The translations under genes were made by a program, and so were the position numbers. The notes under the pieces are model-generated. The model ran no database searches, was not told where the DNA came from, and saw only the letters and a program-made list of their open reading frames with translations. This document shows, one piece after another, positions 11,415 through 25,811 of a stretch of DNA of 64,000 nucleotides; the stretch's first letter is position 1, and every line of letters starts with the position of its first letter. The DNA is from Loxodes magnus (taxonomy: Eukaryota; Ciliophora; Karyorelictea; Loxodida; Loxodidae): assembly GCA_946699065.1 (NCBI GenBank), contig CAMPDV010000102.1:310001-374000 (forward strand), written 5' to 3'.

Positions 11415-14400
11415 TTAACTAATTAAAAATTAAATGATAATCTAAAATATCTTTATTATTAGCAACTTCTATATCCCATAGCAGTCTTATGGCTTCTCCA
11501 AATATTTTAGCTACATCAATTTCTTAATAAGCTATCTCATTATTTATTGAGTTTTATTTCACCTTTATTTTCGCATCGCTTTTGCTTCATCAAATATAGG
11601 TAATTTTGAACTTAAGTAGATAAAGATTTGGATTTATTAAGTATAAAGTTGCTAATTTATAATAGACTGTATAACTAATTGCTGTTAATTAATTATTAAA
11701 TATGCTCGCATAGTTATATAATACAAATTAAGGAATATAAGGTTTTGCTATCCTATTCCTCTTTACTAAGGACTGTGATTAAGTTTAAATATATTGAAAC
11801 ATTTCAAGTATTTTACACCTTTACTTAATACTGATGCTTGTATTAAAACTCTAAATAAAGCATTTAATTTATGTGTCTTTAATGAATAGATTGCTTATAT
11901 CTTACATAAAACAATAATCTTCAAGCAATTTAATTGTTATAGCTAGATTAAATTACACATTCATCATAGGCTTATAGAAACTAATTTTACTTAGCCATTT
12001 TATAATTGCTTATAGCTCTTTTGCTTTTCTTGTCGAAACTTCTTTTCTATTTAATAAATTTCCATTAAATTATTTATTTTTCTTATAAAAAAATGGAGTT
12101 TCAGTTATACAAATAAATCTACTTTACACTATATTAGCTACAAATTTAAGTGAAACTTATAGATATTTAATACTATAAGTACCTTGAATTTATTATTTGC
12201 TATGCTTAGTAGTTAGAACTTAATTAAAATACTTTACTTTAAAGTGTAATGTATCATTAAATTATCTTTTATCTATATTTAACATTTTTAATGTCTTCCC
12301 ATCATTTAAACCAAGAAATTAATCTTTATGTCTTATCTTTAACTTAACTTGAATTTAAATAATAAAGCTTAAATTTATTGAAAATCAAACTTGCTTGTTG
12401 GTTTTAAAATTATTGAAAGCTTAAATTAATAAAAGTTAACTTTCTTATTTGCTCCTTATTTAACTTTACCTGATATTTAAATATAAATAGATACTGTTAT
12501 CTTAGCACTGTCTTTCTATATATAACTATTATATTTTAAGAGTATGAGAGTAAATTAAGCTACTTGCTATTTCCTTAAAGTATTTTTAGTTTAAATAAAT
12601 GTATATTTCTATTATATTATATAGGTATAGGTATAGTCCACATTACTCTAAAACTTAGCTTTAATTCCTTAAATATCTTAAATATTTGACTTTTAATAGC
12701 TTTATTATTCTATAATCCTAGTACCTAGAAAAGGATTGCTTTATCTATTTTTTAATTATAGAGTTGTAATTTAGTACTTTAACTGTTGAAGTGATAACTG
12801 AATTTGGTTGGGTTATTTAAGTTGTAAATAGTAGGAAACAGATATAGTTTCAGTGAAGTATAAATGCCTATAAAATAGTTGCTTAGTTCTTTCTTATTCT
12901 GGACTTTAGAGATATTATGATATTCAACTCTTCCTTCATTATTATAATTATAAAGTCTAACTTAAATCACACTTCTTTATGTAATTTATTATTTTCCCAG
13001 ATAACAAAAAGATATCAACTATAAAGAGTATGCTAAATAAGAGAGATTAGCTAATTAAGATCAACTTAAGCTTATTTACGATTTCTTAGCTTTAAGACTC
13101 TAAAACTAAGGATTCTATAAAGTAGTGTATTTAAGAGCTAAATATGTATTTACTTAATATATTTAATTACTATAGCATTGATAAGAAAAGAGCCTAGAAA
13201 GTTTCAATGAGGTAATATAAAAAGACATGTTTATATTGTATTTTTAATTAGGATATCTCAGTATCCTATTAAAATAGTCTCACATTTAGCTTTAAAAGAA
13301 TTGCTTATCTACATACTCTTGCATTTATTTAAAACTAACTATACTTATAGCAAAGGTTAATTATATCTAAGCGATGCTTACTTTAACAAACTATTGAAAT
13401 AATATAACTAGCTTACTATTAAATATCTTACTATCAAAATAGTAGCATATTTGGCTTATTTTAGAGTCCTTTAAATCACTAAAAAGAATAATAGTCTTAA
13501 GAGTGTACTTTCGTTAGTCCTGATTATCTAAAATAAGCTTATAATTAGCTATTATTAAACTATTACATTAAAAGAATCAACTTTAGTATAAGTACCTAAT
13601 TAGAAAGAAGTATCTATTACTATATAAGCTATACCAACTATTAGATAACTAAGTTATTCTTTTAATCTAATGGATTCACTTTAAGCTAGAAATCATTAAT
13701 ACAGTACATCTTACACTTCATTTTATTAAATTTAACCTATTCTATTCTAAAGGTACTTTAAGCTAAAGCTAGAGGTAATAGAAAGGTGTATTGATAAAAT
13801 TAGATAAAGTGCAAGTTTAATTAGCAAAAAGAAAGCATCTATTTTATAACTATTATATAACAACTTTGCTTAACTAGTTTTTGGGTAATTGAATGATAGT
13901 TAAACTTTTACTTATTTATAAAGGAAACTAAATATAAAATCACTTAAGTAAATAGATCCTATAATTCCTAGAATAATAAGATTATTAACTTGCTACCTAT
14001 TATCTACCAAGCATTTAATTACAGTAGGTAAATCAATAAATAAGAAAGTAAATATAGCTTCTCATTGTCTTATAAGCTTTTCGTAATAACAGATAGTTAG
14101 GATGTTTAATTTTTAAGGTGATAAATGGAGAGGTTTAGATAAAGAGGAATATTATATATCAATTATATATTTAGAATAAATATAGAAATATTCTGATTTA
14201 TCCCTTTTAGTATCTCTGCTATTACTTTCTTACTCTTACATTATTTAATTTCATTAAAGCTTATGATATGCTAATTACTCCCTTATCTAATTACTTTAGA
14301 CTATATTTAAGACTTAAACTAACTAATAAAATAATTGTATCGAGGGTTTTATATAAGGTATGTAATAGACAAATAAGGTTTAGTCTTAAGATGAATAGTT

Positions 14401-14589
14401 ATATTTATCTATTCCCTTTATTAAAGTATCTTTTACTTTAGAAGCAGGTAAATTATTTAGGATCAAAAGAGTATAAAAGCCCCTCTTATTGTATATAGTA
14501 TTAGCTATCTTAATTAAACAGCTTCTCTTTAATTAAATTGCTTTTCTACTCTTTATTTATACTTTAGAACATAATTACAAAATTATTAT
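11415..14589. other. long gene-poor AT-rich stretch
   Basis: More than 3 kb with no recognisable protein, RNA gene or clear repeat. Open frames occur but they have no family resemblance and no restored-frame introns. A short direct repeat of TATAGG occurs near 12624-12640. Confidence 0.45.
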
Positions 14590-15477
14590 ATGACTAATAA
14601 GGTAAAGTGGTTTACTAGTAAATAATGATATCTTAGCATTTGCTTCAAGTATCTCCCTTAAATGATGGGAAATAAAATAGATAGAGAATCTTATTTAGAT
14701 ATAAAGGAGATGCTTTTATAAATAGCTTAGTTGAACTAAGCTATACTTCTAGTAAATATAGCATGGTAAGAGCTTATAATTAAGATATATTAATCATAGA
14801 TAAGTTAACTTCTCTAGCTTACTAATTATTTAAGTGAAATTAGTTCAGAAGAGGTTTATAATTTTGAATTCAAAAGATTGGAGTTAAAAGAAGCTTATAA
14901 AAATAAGCTTAAACTAATTTATAATGGAATTATATTAATTTAGTAGTAAATAGTGGAAGAAAGCAACAACTGATAGATTAAATTATCTATTCAACCTGCA
15001 GATCAAACTATTTAATTATCTAAATTAGATAGAACATTATGTGCTATATTGAATAAAGTAACAAACTATTCTTTCTTAAAGTCTCCTTTAGGTATATCAA
15101 TCATATAATAGGAAATTTCTATACTCCAATAGTTCTTTGCAATTACATAGTTTTAAAGCTTGATAGACATTTATTAATTATTTGGTACTTCTTCTGTATA
15201 ATCTAAGTAAAAATTCTATAATAACTAAACAGAATATCTCAAGTATAATATAATGGAAAGTAAATTGAGAAGTATTGCTTAAAGATTTGGAAGATAAAGT
15301 TTCTGGGGTGAAATAGTAACTCTTAAAACTGAAGGACAATACACGTATATTTATATAATAAAAAAGGCAAAAGCGATGAATATGATAAGTTTTGAAGTAT
15401 TAAGTAATGAGAATTAAACAGATAAATTAGTTTAAATTAAATAGCAATTCTTATAAAATAATTTCATCCATTCATGA
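14590..15477 (+). CDS. doubtful ORF, 295 aa
   Basis: A frame from ATG 14590 to TGA 15475-15477 is open with two TGA read as Trp. The translation has helix-like stretches (EEVYNFEFKRLELKEAYKNK; EYLKYNIMESKLRSIAQRFG), which is more protein-like than neighbouring spacer, but no family is recognised. Its stop overlaps the start of the next gene by ATGA, an arrangement unexpected for ciliate genes. It may be a decayed gene, an upstream part of the next gene with unseen introns, or chance. Confidence 0.28.
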
Positions 15478-16400
15478 AAACACGATTAAGATCTAGAATT
15501 GATGGTAAACTTAGTTCGAAACCGAATTATTTAGTCAAATCTAATCCATAAGATTTTCTTAATGATCTAGAAGCGATTGAGAACATTAAAAAAAGTAAGA
15601 AGAAGGAAGCTTTAGAGAAACCTAAGAAGTAAAAGACTCCTTCGCCAGATGAATCAAAGGAGGAGAATTTTAATGATGTGGTTGATGTTCTATCAGATTT
15701 AGTTACGCCTTAGACTAATAATAAGAAAAAAGAAGACAAAGAATAAAGCAATAAGAGGCCAAGCGAAACAAAGCATGATAATTAAATAGTAAAAAAGCAG
15801 AAAACTAACAATTAACCTGCTCAAAATCCAAATCCAAATTAAAATAAATAGTAAACTAATTAAGTATAACACCAACCAAAAGAATAACCAGCACCAGTCT
15901 CATAAGAAAAAAAGCAAAAAGAAAAAAATCAAAAGAAACCATAAATTACTGTAGATAATTAAGCTAAATACTAGAATTATGGTTAGATGTATAACTACGG
16001 ATGAAACATGTACAATCCTATGCTATATTATTACCAAGATGAAAACAGGCTGAAATCTTAGCAACCTTAAACTGCAACAAATTAAACGCCATTTTATAAT
16101 TATCCAAATACGCAACCATAATATCAAAAAATTTAGTATAAGCATCCAATTTAATAGTAGTAATTTGATAGTCTAAATGGCAAAAAAAATTGTCTGCATG
16201 TAAAGCTTGCTTTTATGATTTATAATAATTAGAGGAAAATGGATTAAACTATGTAAGAAGATCCAACTTTAGGTGCAAGAAAAGTAAAGGAAAGCGTCGA
16301 ACAAGAAGCAAATACGAATTAGCAGCCTAATTACTATTATTAACAGCAAATGGCGTATCCATATGATTATGCAAATCAGTACTACATAAATCAATAATGA
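15474..16400 (+). CDS. Gln/Asn/Tyr-rich low-complexity protein
   Basis: Unrecognised, 308 aa, from ATG 15474 to TGA 16398-16400. The N-terminal third is basic and hydrophilic (MKTRLRSRIDGKL; KKSKKKEALEKPKKQKTPSP), followed by an acidic patch (NFNDVVDVLSDLVTP) and then long Gln/Asn/Pro/Tyr-rich, prion-like sequence (NYGQMYNYGW, YNYPNTQPQYQ, PNYYYQQQMAYPYDYANQYY). Most Gln are TAA or TAG. Around 16160-16260 the composition departs from the rest (NCLHVKLAFMIYNN) and a frame with Cys pairs lies one register over, so small introns there are possible. The basic N-terminus plus QNY-rich tail suggests an RNA- or chromatin-associated protein; this is inference only. Confidence 0.6.
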
Positions 16401-17481
16401 AAAAATTTTTATTGATTAAATTTAAAACTAACCTTTAATTGATTAATGCATTTTATCTCCTTATGAATATTTAAAGGTAAAATCACAGCAGTCACTTCTA
16501 TTTCACTTTTAGCAACTTTTTTAAGTAGAAAAATAGTTAAATTTGAAGGAGAGTATTAAAGCATTTCATAATTAACAATCGAACTTATCTCATGAAAAAT
16601 AGAAACTTAATTAGTCTCTTCATCAGCCTGAACTTTTATAAATGATCATACTTATTTAAAATGGAATTTTCTTAAATAATAAGAAGCTGATAAGCATTTC
16701 TATATTTTAATATATGTAGCTTTGTTAAATAACCGCATGAAAATAGCTGCAAGATAATTTTATTTGATTTAATCCTTTTACTATTATATAATTTATCTCA
16801 ACTTACTATGATTGCTAATCTATTTAAAATAAATCTTAAAATTTAATAAAAGAAGCATAGATTTACCGTTATTTACGGAAAAGTCATTGAAAATTAACTT
16901 TTTCTGATTTAGGAATTAAATTAAGATAAATAAATGAATGACTAGCAGTTCATTTATATCTCCCCTTAATTAAGAATCTCTTACTATATTTGGGGATTTC
17001 AAGTGATTTAATTAATCTTACCCCTGAGCTTCCTTTTTATTTAAAAGCAGTCTTATTAAAAAAGAGATGGAAGATAAGTTTATAAATGCATACTTACAAT
17101 AAAACTACTTAAAATTCTCTTACTAAAATACACTCATAAAACTTAGGCTTAAACAAGCTTTCTATTGTAAAGTTATTTTATAACTAAACTACCAACTAAG
17201 ATAACTTTAATAATAGCTAATAAAAGCATAAAGGCATAGAGTTTGACAAGCTAATGAAAGTGAACTTAATGATACTAAAACTATTTAATTTTAAAAGATA
17301 CTATTAATATATCTTATAACAAATTTGGATAAGTCTAAATTTCATATATGCTTTTATTTATAATTTATGCTTAAAAATGATTTTGGAAATTCATACGTTG
17401 TAACAGTATGATTTATATATAGTGTATGTGTATTATCAAAGGCTTAGAAGATAAAAATTTAATTGATAACCAAAATTAAAA
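16401..17481. other. non-coding spacer
   Basis: No coding frame or RNA gene recognised between two plus-strand genes. It contains the presumed promoter of the PI4-kinase gene. Confidence 0.5.
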
Positions 17482-19492
<2,011 letters not shown>

Positions 19493-19610
19493 TTTTGCTT
19501 TTTAAATTCATTTTATCCTTAAATTTTTTTTTCTTTATTTATTGCAAGTTTACATATTTAAATTTTCTTCTTTTATCTTTGCTAATAAATACCTCTTATT
19601 TTTGAGACAG

Positions 19611-19646
19611 TCAAATTAATTTAATTTAATTTAACTTAACTTAAAC
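19611..19646. repeat. short TTAAT/TTAAC tandem repeat
   Basis: Tandem pentamers of TTAAT passing into TTAAC lie in the space between two convergent stop codons. A similar run lies at about 34496-34520 just upstream of the DPM2 start. Confidence 0.6.
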
Positions 19647-19754
19647 ATTTATAGTTGAAAGTATCTTTTTTTTAGATTTGGATAGAAAGATATAAGATAT
19701 TAGCATTCAATTAAAAATAAAGCTTGGATAAATTAAATTAAGTGTTTATTATAA

Positions 19755-20750
19755 TCATTTATTTAGTGCCTCTTCGGCAAACTGAAGAAGAGCCTAATGA
19801 ACAACTTTGAAACCTTTTTCTTGGATAACTTTAATCATTAACTCTGAACCTGGATCTTTTTAACTTATGGTTAAATTATACTAAAATTAAATATTTACCT
19901 CATATTATTGGCTTTTTATATTATCAATTGTTAGGTCTAGTAAATCAATATCTCCTGTTACAGTAGAAATTTCATTAAATTCTCCATCTAAAAGACTCGC
20001 TTTAAATGAAATGGTTACTTCATAATCTATTACAACAATTCGTTTTCCCTTTCTAACACTTGATGATCCTTCACCTTTGCATGAAACATTCGAGATTTAA
20101 AACTTTCCTGTAGGTATTTCTACTTTTATAGATTCTAAATTTTTTTTCAAATAATCATCGCATCAATCTGTTATTTTTCTTTCTTCCCAAAAATAACTGT
20201 TTGGATTTCATTCTGATCCAAGACTTTCTTGCTTCTAAATTACTGGCATTGAAGGATTTACTACTGACTAAGCTGGAGAAATTTATTTAAATTTTAAAGC
20301 TTCTAATTGCTGCTGCATTTTGAGAGCCTCAATTTTTTAATTTTCGGCATTCATTAATTCATCTTTAAGTTGCTTAGCGATTTATTAAAACTGCTTCTAT
20401 AACTTATTTTAAACTTGCTTTCTAGTGTTGTAATCCTCTATTTCTTTAATCTTCATATGAACTTCATCATCCTCTTATGTAAAATCTTCAATATCAATAA
20501 ATACTTAATTCCCATCAACATCAACTTTTATTTTAATCTCAAACTCGAAGACACAAATGATTTTTCCTTTTCGAATATTAACTGCAGCACTACCATCACA
20601 TGTAGTTACCTCTTTTATAGTTATCACAGGAGCATCTTCTAAACGTATTTAAAGCAATTTATTTTTAAGCGAATCTTTTATCATTTGAGAGTAATTTTTT
20701 TCCTCCCAATGATAGTTCCCTGCATTCCAAACAGAGCCAACTCCTTCCAT
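19755..20750 (-). CDS. AHSA1: Aha1-type Hsp90 co-chaperone with two Aha1_N domains
   Basis: Activator of Hsp90 ATPase family, 331 aa, cytosolic. Start ATG 20748-20750, stop TGA 19755-19757. The first Aha1_N-type domain spans about residues 1-120 (NAGNYHWEEKNYSQ; IRKGKIICVFEFEI). A Gln-rich coiled segment (about 130-180) follows, and then a second Aha1_N-type domain to the C-terminus (NSYFWEERKITDWCDDYL; VRKGKRIVVIDYEVTI; ending FKVVHQALLQFAEEALNK). The usual C-terminal AHSA1/START-like domain is not present. An 18-nt GTA...TAG segment at about residue 285 could be an in-phase intron or coding; it does not change the frame. TGA encodes the Trp of TDWCDD. Family assignment is firm; the activity of the double-N form is inferred. 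Confidence 0.92.
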
Positions 20751-22618
20751 TTTGTAAGCGAGTTTATAACTTTTACTATATGACTCGTATATATATTCTA
20801 AAATTCTATAATTAGAAAAATCTAGAACACATTAAAAGCTTAAATTCGATTTTTCTTTTTAATCTCCTTTAAAGTTTAAATTTCAATGCTCATTTCCAAA
20901 CTATATACTAATCTACTTTACTCTAAGTATTTTCCTTCCTTTTATATTTATTCTAACCTATGCTCTATCTTCTTTATCTTTAGCAACTAATAACAATTTT
21001 TAAATGTGTACTTTATCTGAACAGCTTAAAGCCCAAGGATACTTAGGATTTTTTAAGAAAAATTAAAAAAATAAGCAGCATAAACTAGAAAATTAGATAT
21101 GAACTATCTTTATAATTATTTTAGCTTCTTACTTTATTATAGTTTATAGCTTTTAGTATCTTAAATTATTCACTTTAGATTGGCTTTATCAGCAAGCTAA
21201 ATACTCTAAGTTATGTGATTAAGTTATATTTCTAAGTTTAAATATTAGATATAATTACCTACCTAGAAATTAATCTAAATGTCTCTATTTTTCTTAATAT
21301 TTCACAGTTTACCTAGAAAGCAATTTGGTGCTATTTCAAGAATATATAGAAATATATCTTGCAAAGAGAAATTAGTTTTATCCTTTATTTACTAAATCGA
21401 TATAGAAAAGAGTATCTGGTGTACTAGGATATCTAGATGATCTATATAAACATATTTATAGAGTTTTTCCTTATAAGCTATCACACTTTAGTATCCTTAA
21501 TAAGCATAGCAGTTAATAACTAATTATGTGACTTACAGTCCTAGATGAAATTATAAGTTAGATAAATGATATAAAAGACTTCCTAGACTAACTATTTGAT
21601 ATTGCTTCAAATAAATTAATTTCTTCTGTAACAAAGATAAACTTAAGCTAATCCTTTATATCTGAACTTAAATTAATTATAGCTTCTTAGAATATCACAC
21701 TTTATCAATGAATTATATATAGTAAATTAATCCAAATATCTCTTAAATCTAGAGATATTTATATAGCAGGATCAATTAAATTTAAATTTTATTGTGACTT
21801 AATTTAATATTTTAGATGTAAACTATGCAAGCAATTTTTAAATACTTAAACTAATAAGAAATAACCCTAAAATAAGGAATGAATATAAAGAGTAAATAAG
21901 GTATATTATTAATAAAAGTATTTTGTAGAATTAGAGTTACTTTGAAGCATTAGTTATGCAATTATTGTTGTAATAATAGAACTAGCAATCATTTATACTA
22001 TATCCAAAGATATTGCTGTACTTAGAATTATTGCTAATATTTAACTAAGTCTTAGTAATATTTAATCTGTGTATAACTAAGCTTTCAATAATATAATATA
22101 GTGAAGATTGTGAAACTTTTAGTATCATATAATGTTTATCAAGAGATAAAGAGGCTTTTAAGTAAAGCTTAGTTATTACTTTAGAGTAATACTAATTTTA
22201 AGATTAGACGTTAGTAATATTATTATATACGAATAATAAAAAAACCAATGAAATGCACTTTACTGATTAAACTATACAAGTTAATATTTTAAATAAGAAG
22301 TAAAAAATTGGAAAGCATTCTATAAAATAATCTTATTTTATTTATTAAAAAATTAACAAGTAGAAAAGAATTGATGCTTAGGATTAAATAACTAATATTA
22401 AAACCAATTTTAATTTCTTAGCTTTATGAATTTTATTTTTTCAAATTTCATTTAATATTAAATATCATTAAGTAAAGGCTTCACAAAATTCAATTAAAGC
22501 ATTAATCGTTTCAATTAAATATTAAGAAATTTAACTTGGCAAATTTATGAAATAATTTAGAGATTAATGCTTTAATATACATTATTTGGTTTAAAGCAAA
22601 CTTTTAATAAATTAAAAG
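20751..22618. other. non-coding spacer
   Basis: Nearly 1.9 kb of AT-rich sequence with no supported gene. It lies between the start of the Aha1-type gene and the stop of the K+ channel gene, both on the minus strand. Confidence 0.5.
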
Positions 22619-25600
22619 TCATTGATATTCGTTTGCTATAAGTCTCTTCTTTTGTTTTGCTAATGTTACTTGCTTTGAAATTCTCTAAATTTCACCAAAT
22701 AATTATTTGATAATAAAATCTTGCTCTTAAAGTATAGTTTCTATATTATTTTCCCTGTAAAGTCTCATGAAAATAGCGCCTCTTCTTTTATTTCTGAATT
22801 TATTGATTTAGTTATGACTTTCTTTAAAACTATTAGTACTTATCTACTTTTTTAGTTAGTGAATATTTTCATTTTTAACTTTATTTAAGTTTAACTATTC
22901 ATTAATGATTTAGATATTTCGTTAAATTTAACTATATTAGAAGTCTTATTTATAAAGTTACTAAATTAGATAGAATAAACTTACTATTTTTTGACATATA
23001 ACTCTGTTCCTACAAATTGCATTGTTGAGTAGTTATTTCTAGCACTGTGGATACCTTTTGAGTATTTATCTAAATTATTAAGCAGGAATAATATAAGCAT
23101 TTCCTATTTAATTGTGTTTGAACATTCAATCTACAACTGACTGAGTATTGCATATTATTTCATAATCTCCTGCATATGCTTTTCCTTTAAATTCTAATAA
23201 TTATACAAATTCGTCTTCTTTTTAGTGTCCTATACAGATTGTTCCGTTCATTATAAAGGTTAACTCATACACTTCTTGATACTTTTACACGATAACTTGC
23301 TTCGGATATAAAAACCTAGGTTAAAGACATTGAGCTAATTCAAATTTGAAATCATTATGATTTTCTAGGAATATAAATCTAAATTTTCTGATGATATCCT
23401 ATAATAAAAATTCAAGTATTTTTCCTTATATTTCGCGAGAGATTTATTCTCAAATATCGCTAGACACTTTGATAGGTAAGAGTCTATCATGATTACAAAA
23501 ATACTTTCTATTGAGTATTATTTTATTCTACATTTCTTTTGGTATTTTTACTTTTATATCATTGAGCTCTTCTTTTCATGTATTAGTTTCTACCTTTACA
23601 TTCCTATCCATTTTTATTCTATCAAGATTGCTAATTGTATCAGTAAAATTCCCCATAGCGAAGGCAAAAATGCCTAACCCGATTACCAAATAAAAACATA
23701 TCATTAATCTTTCATAATCGTTTTTGGCTGTGAAATCTCCATAACCTATAGTGGCCATAATGGTCTGAGTGAAATAGAAAATAGCAAGAAGTTTTTCGGT
23801 GTCCTTTCGTTTATCAATTCCATAAAAAGATATAAAATTAGGAGTTTAATTGATTACTTAAACATACCAAAATCAAATGCATCCCATTATGTAAATTATT
23901 AGGAATATAAGCATAAAGTTTTGAATAAGCTTTATATATTATCTTGTAATCACGCTAAATCTAAGATTTGATACTAACTTATCTTGCTTTTTCTTACTCA
24001 GGTTATGCAAAATAGTTCTAATAATCTATTTATTTTTTGAAAATAGTTTAGAGATTCTAGATAGCCTTAAAATTCGAAACAGCTTTAAATAGAATGTTTT
24101 AGAATTTATAATCAGTTACCATGGAAAAGTTGATATAAACTCTATAGCGAATCATTTCTTAAGATACCTTATAGCAATTTTATGAAAATCAGTTATGCAT
24201 TCATCTTCATAATAAAAATCAGTAAAAAAGGTAAGTATAATATCTAGCATTAGAACTACAACTATATACATATCAAAATATTTGCTGTCACTTTAAAAAT
24301 CATTTGTCTCACTTTTAAAAGCCATTTGAAAAAGAGTTTCCAGGATGCTAAGCACGACATGTACATTCACAAAGGAATCTCAATAAACTTTTTTTCCTTT
24401 ACTATTAATTATTCAGAAAGGTCTTTATATGCTTTACTAATCTTAAGAACTAGATTTAGTTTTCTTTTTCTTTGCAAAAGCTCCTTATTTTAGTCTAGTG
24501 TATAATCTTTTCAAGAGTATTTGTTTAAGTTCGATCCCATAAATACCAAATACAATAAATTTTTTATCACTTATATAATTATCGTCGTTTTGTATAAAGT
24601 TATATTATATTTCTTTCCTCTCTTTTCTTCCAGGCCTGATTCTATTTATCGATTACTTAGAAGGCATAACCTGAGAGGGTTTGACTTGTTTTTTTATTTT
24701 TTTCTTTTAAATTAAGTTTTATCTCTTAAAAATAGAAGGTAATGCATTCATCGAAGAGCTACTGAAGCATGAGTTTCTTTAAGAAATTATTGTGCTTGGT
24801 GTATTTTCATTTACCTAGCAGTTAAGATAAAAATTATTATTTTCATTAGTTTTATGCTGTATTTATTCATTCTAAAACTTTTTTTCTTCCATACTTATAT
24901 CTGTAAAGAATTAATTTAATGATACTTCATATATAATATTCAAAGCCTTTTAAACAACTAATTCAATCCATCTAACAAAAGCAATATTTAATTCCTTGGA
25001 TCTATTACTAAAATTATATAGCTTTTAAATAGCTTTTCCTAAGAAATTAGCTAGATCTAAATCATTTAATATTGCTTTAAATTAAATAACATAAAAAGAT
25101 TCTAGAATGTTTAATTAAACTACTTTATATTGAAGAATTTATGCATTTAAAGTTGGTATCAAAATAGAGTCTTCTAAAAGCTTTAGAAGTACATTTTAGA
25201 AAACTAATTTTAAACGACTTTTATAAAATAATTTTGCTTGATTTTAGTTTTATTGCATAAGTATTATAAGATAGTAAATAAATTGAATATACATTAATAG
25301 CAAAATAATTGTGAGCTCAGAATTTCCACTTTTTTAGTTGATAAGTTTCTTTTTTTATTTGGCTTCTTTGTTTAAACTGACCATTATCAGATAGCTACCG
25401 TTTTGACCATAATCTTTTTAACTCGTCTCTTGCATTTCAACCTGCATCAGCTCACTTTGCCCATTAACCCCAGAATTCTACTTTCTTTCTTAATTATATA
25501 ATTTCCTCAGTCTCTTCTATCATAGAGGAATTTCCATCTTATTTTTTGATAGGCGGCAACGAGCCAAATTTGCTTGGAGGAGAGCGTTTATAATTTACAT

Positions 25601-25811
25601 CTGGTATAGGCATTTAGCAAAAACTCGTATCAGGACTCAATTAAAAACTTTGCTATTCTACAAAATGTTTTCTTTCAGTCAATGGCTTTTTTCCATATTA
25701 AGTGTCTGAATTAATGAGACTTACCTTCGAAAAATATTTTTCTAGACTCAAGTTTAGATTAGGGAATAATTAGTTTTTTTCTTCCTTTAAATTTTTAGCT
25801 TTTTTGTCCAT
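22619..25811 (-). CDS. voltage/cyclic-nucleotide-gated-type K+ channel
   Basis: Six-span cation channel of the CNG/EAG/HCN superfamily, about 1050 aa. A long N-terminal cytosolic region (RSPPSKFGSLPPIKK; MIEETEEIIQLRKK; a hydrophobic helix SELTIILLLMYIQFIYYL) precedes S1-S4 with the sensor-like RILRLSRISK and the pore TQTIMATIGYGDFTAKNDYE. The TIGYGDF filter (near residue 675) indicates K+ selectivity. S6 (FYLVIGLGIFAFAMGNFT) leads to a C-linker and a cyclic-nucleotide-binding-type fold (RFLYPKQVIVQKYQEVYELT; FKGKAYAGDYEII). Start ATG 25809-25811, stop TGA 22619-22621. Two coherent frames meet at about 25440-25490; a 40-nt GTAG...GCAG intron at 25442-25481 would join them and makes the total divisible by three, but it is much longer than other introns here. 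Ligand binding is not proven: the phosphate-binding cassette is divergent. Confidence 0.9.

Noticed and set aside
20415..20642. Plus-strand 75-aa open frame
   Set aside because: Antisense shadow of the Aha1-type gene, which has clear family motifs on the minus strand.
23489..23693. Two overlapping plus-strand hydrophobic frames
   Set aside because: Antisense shadows of the K+ channel S6 and linker region.
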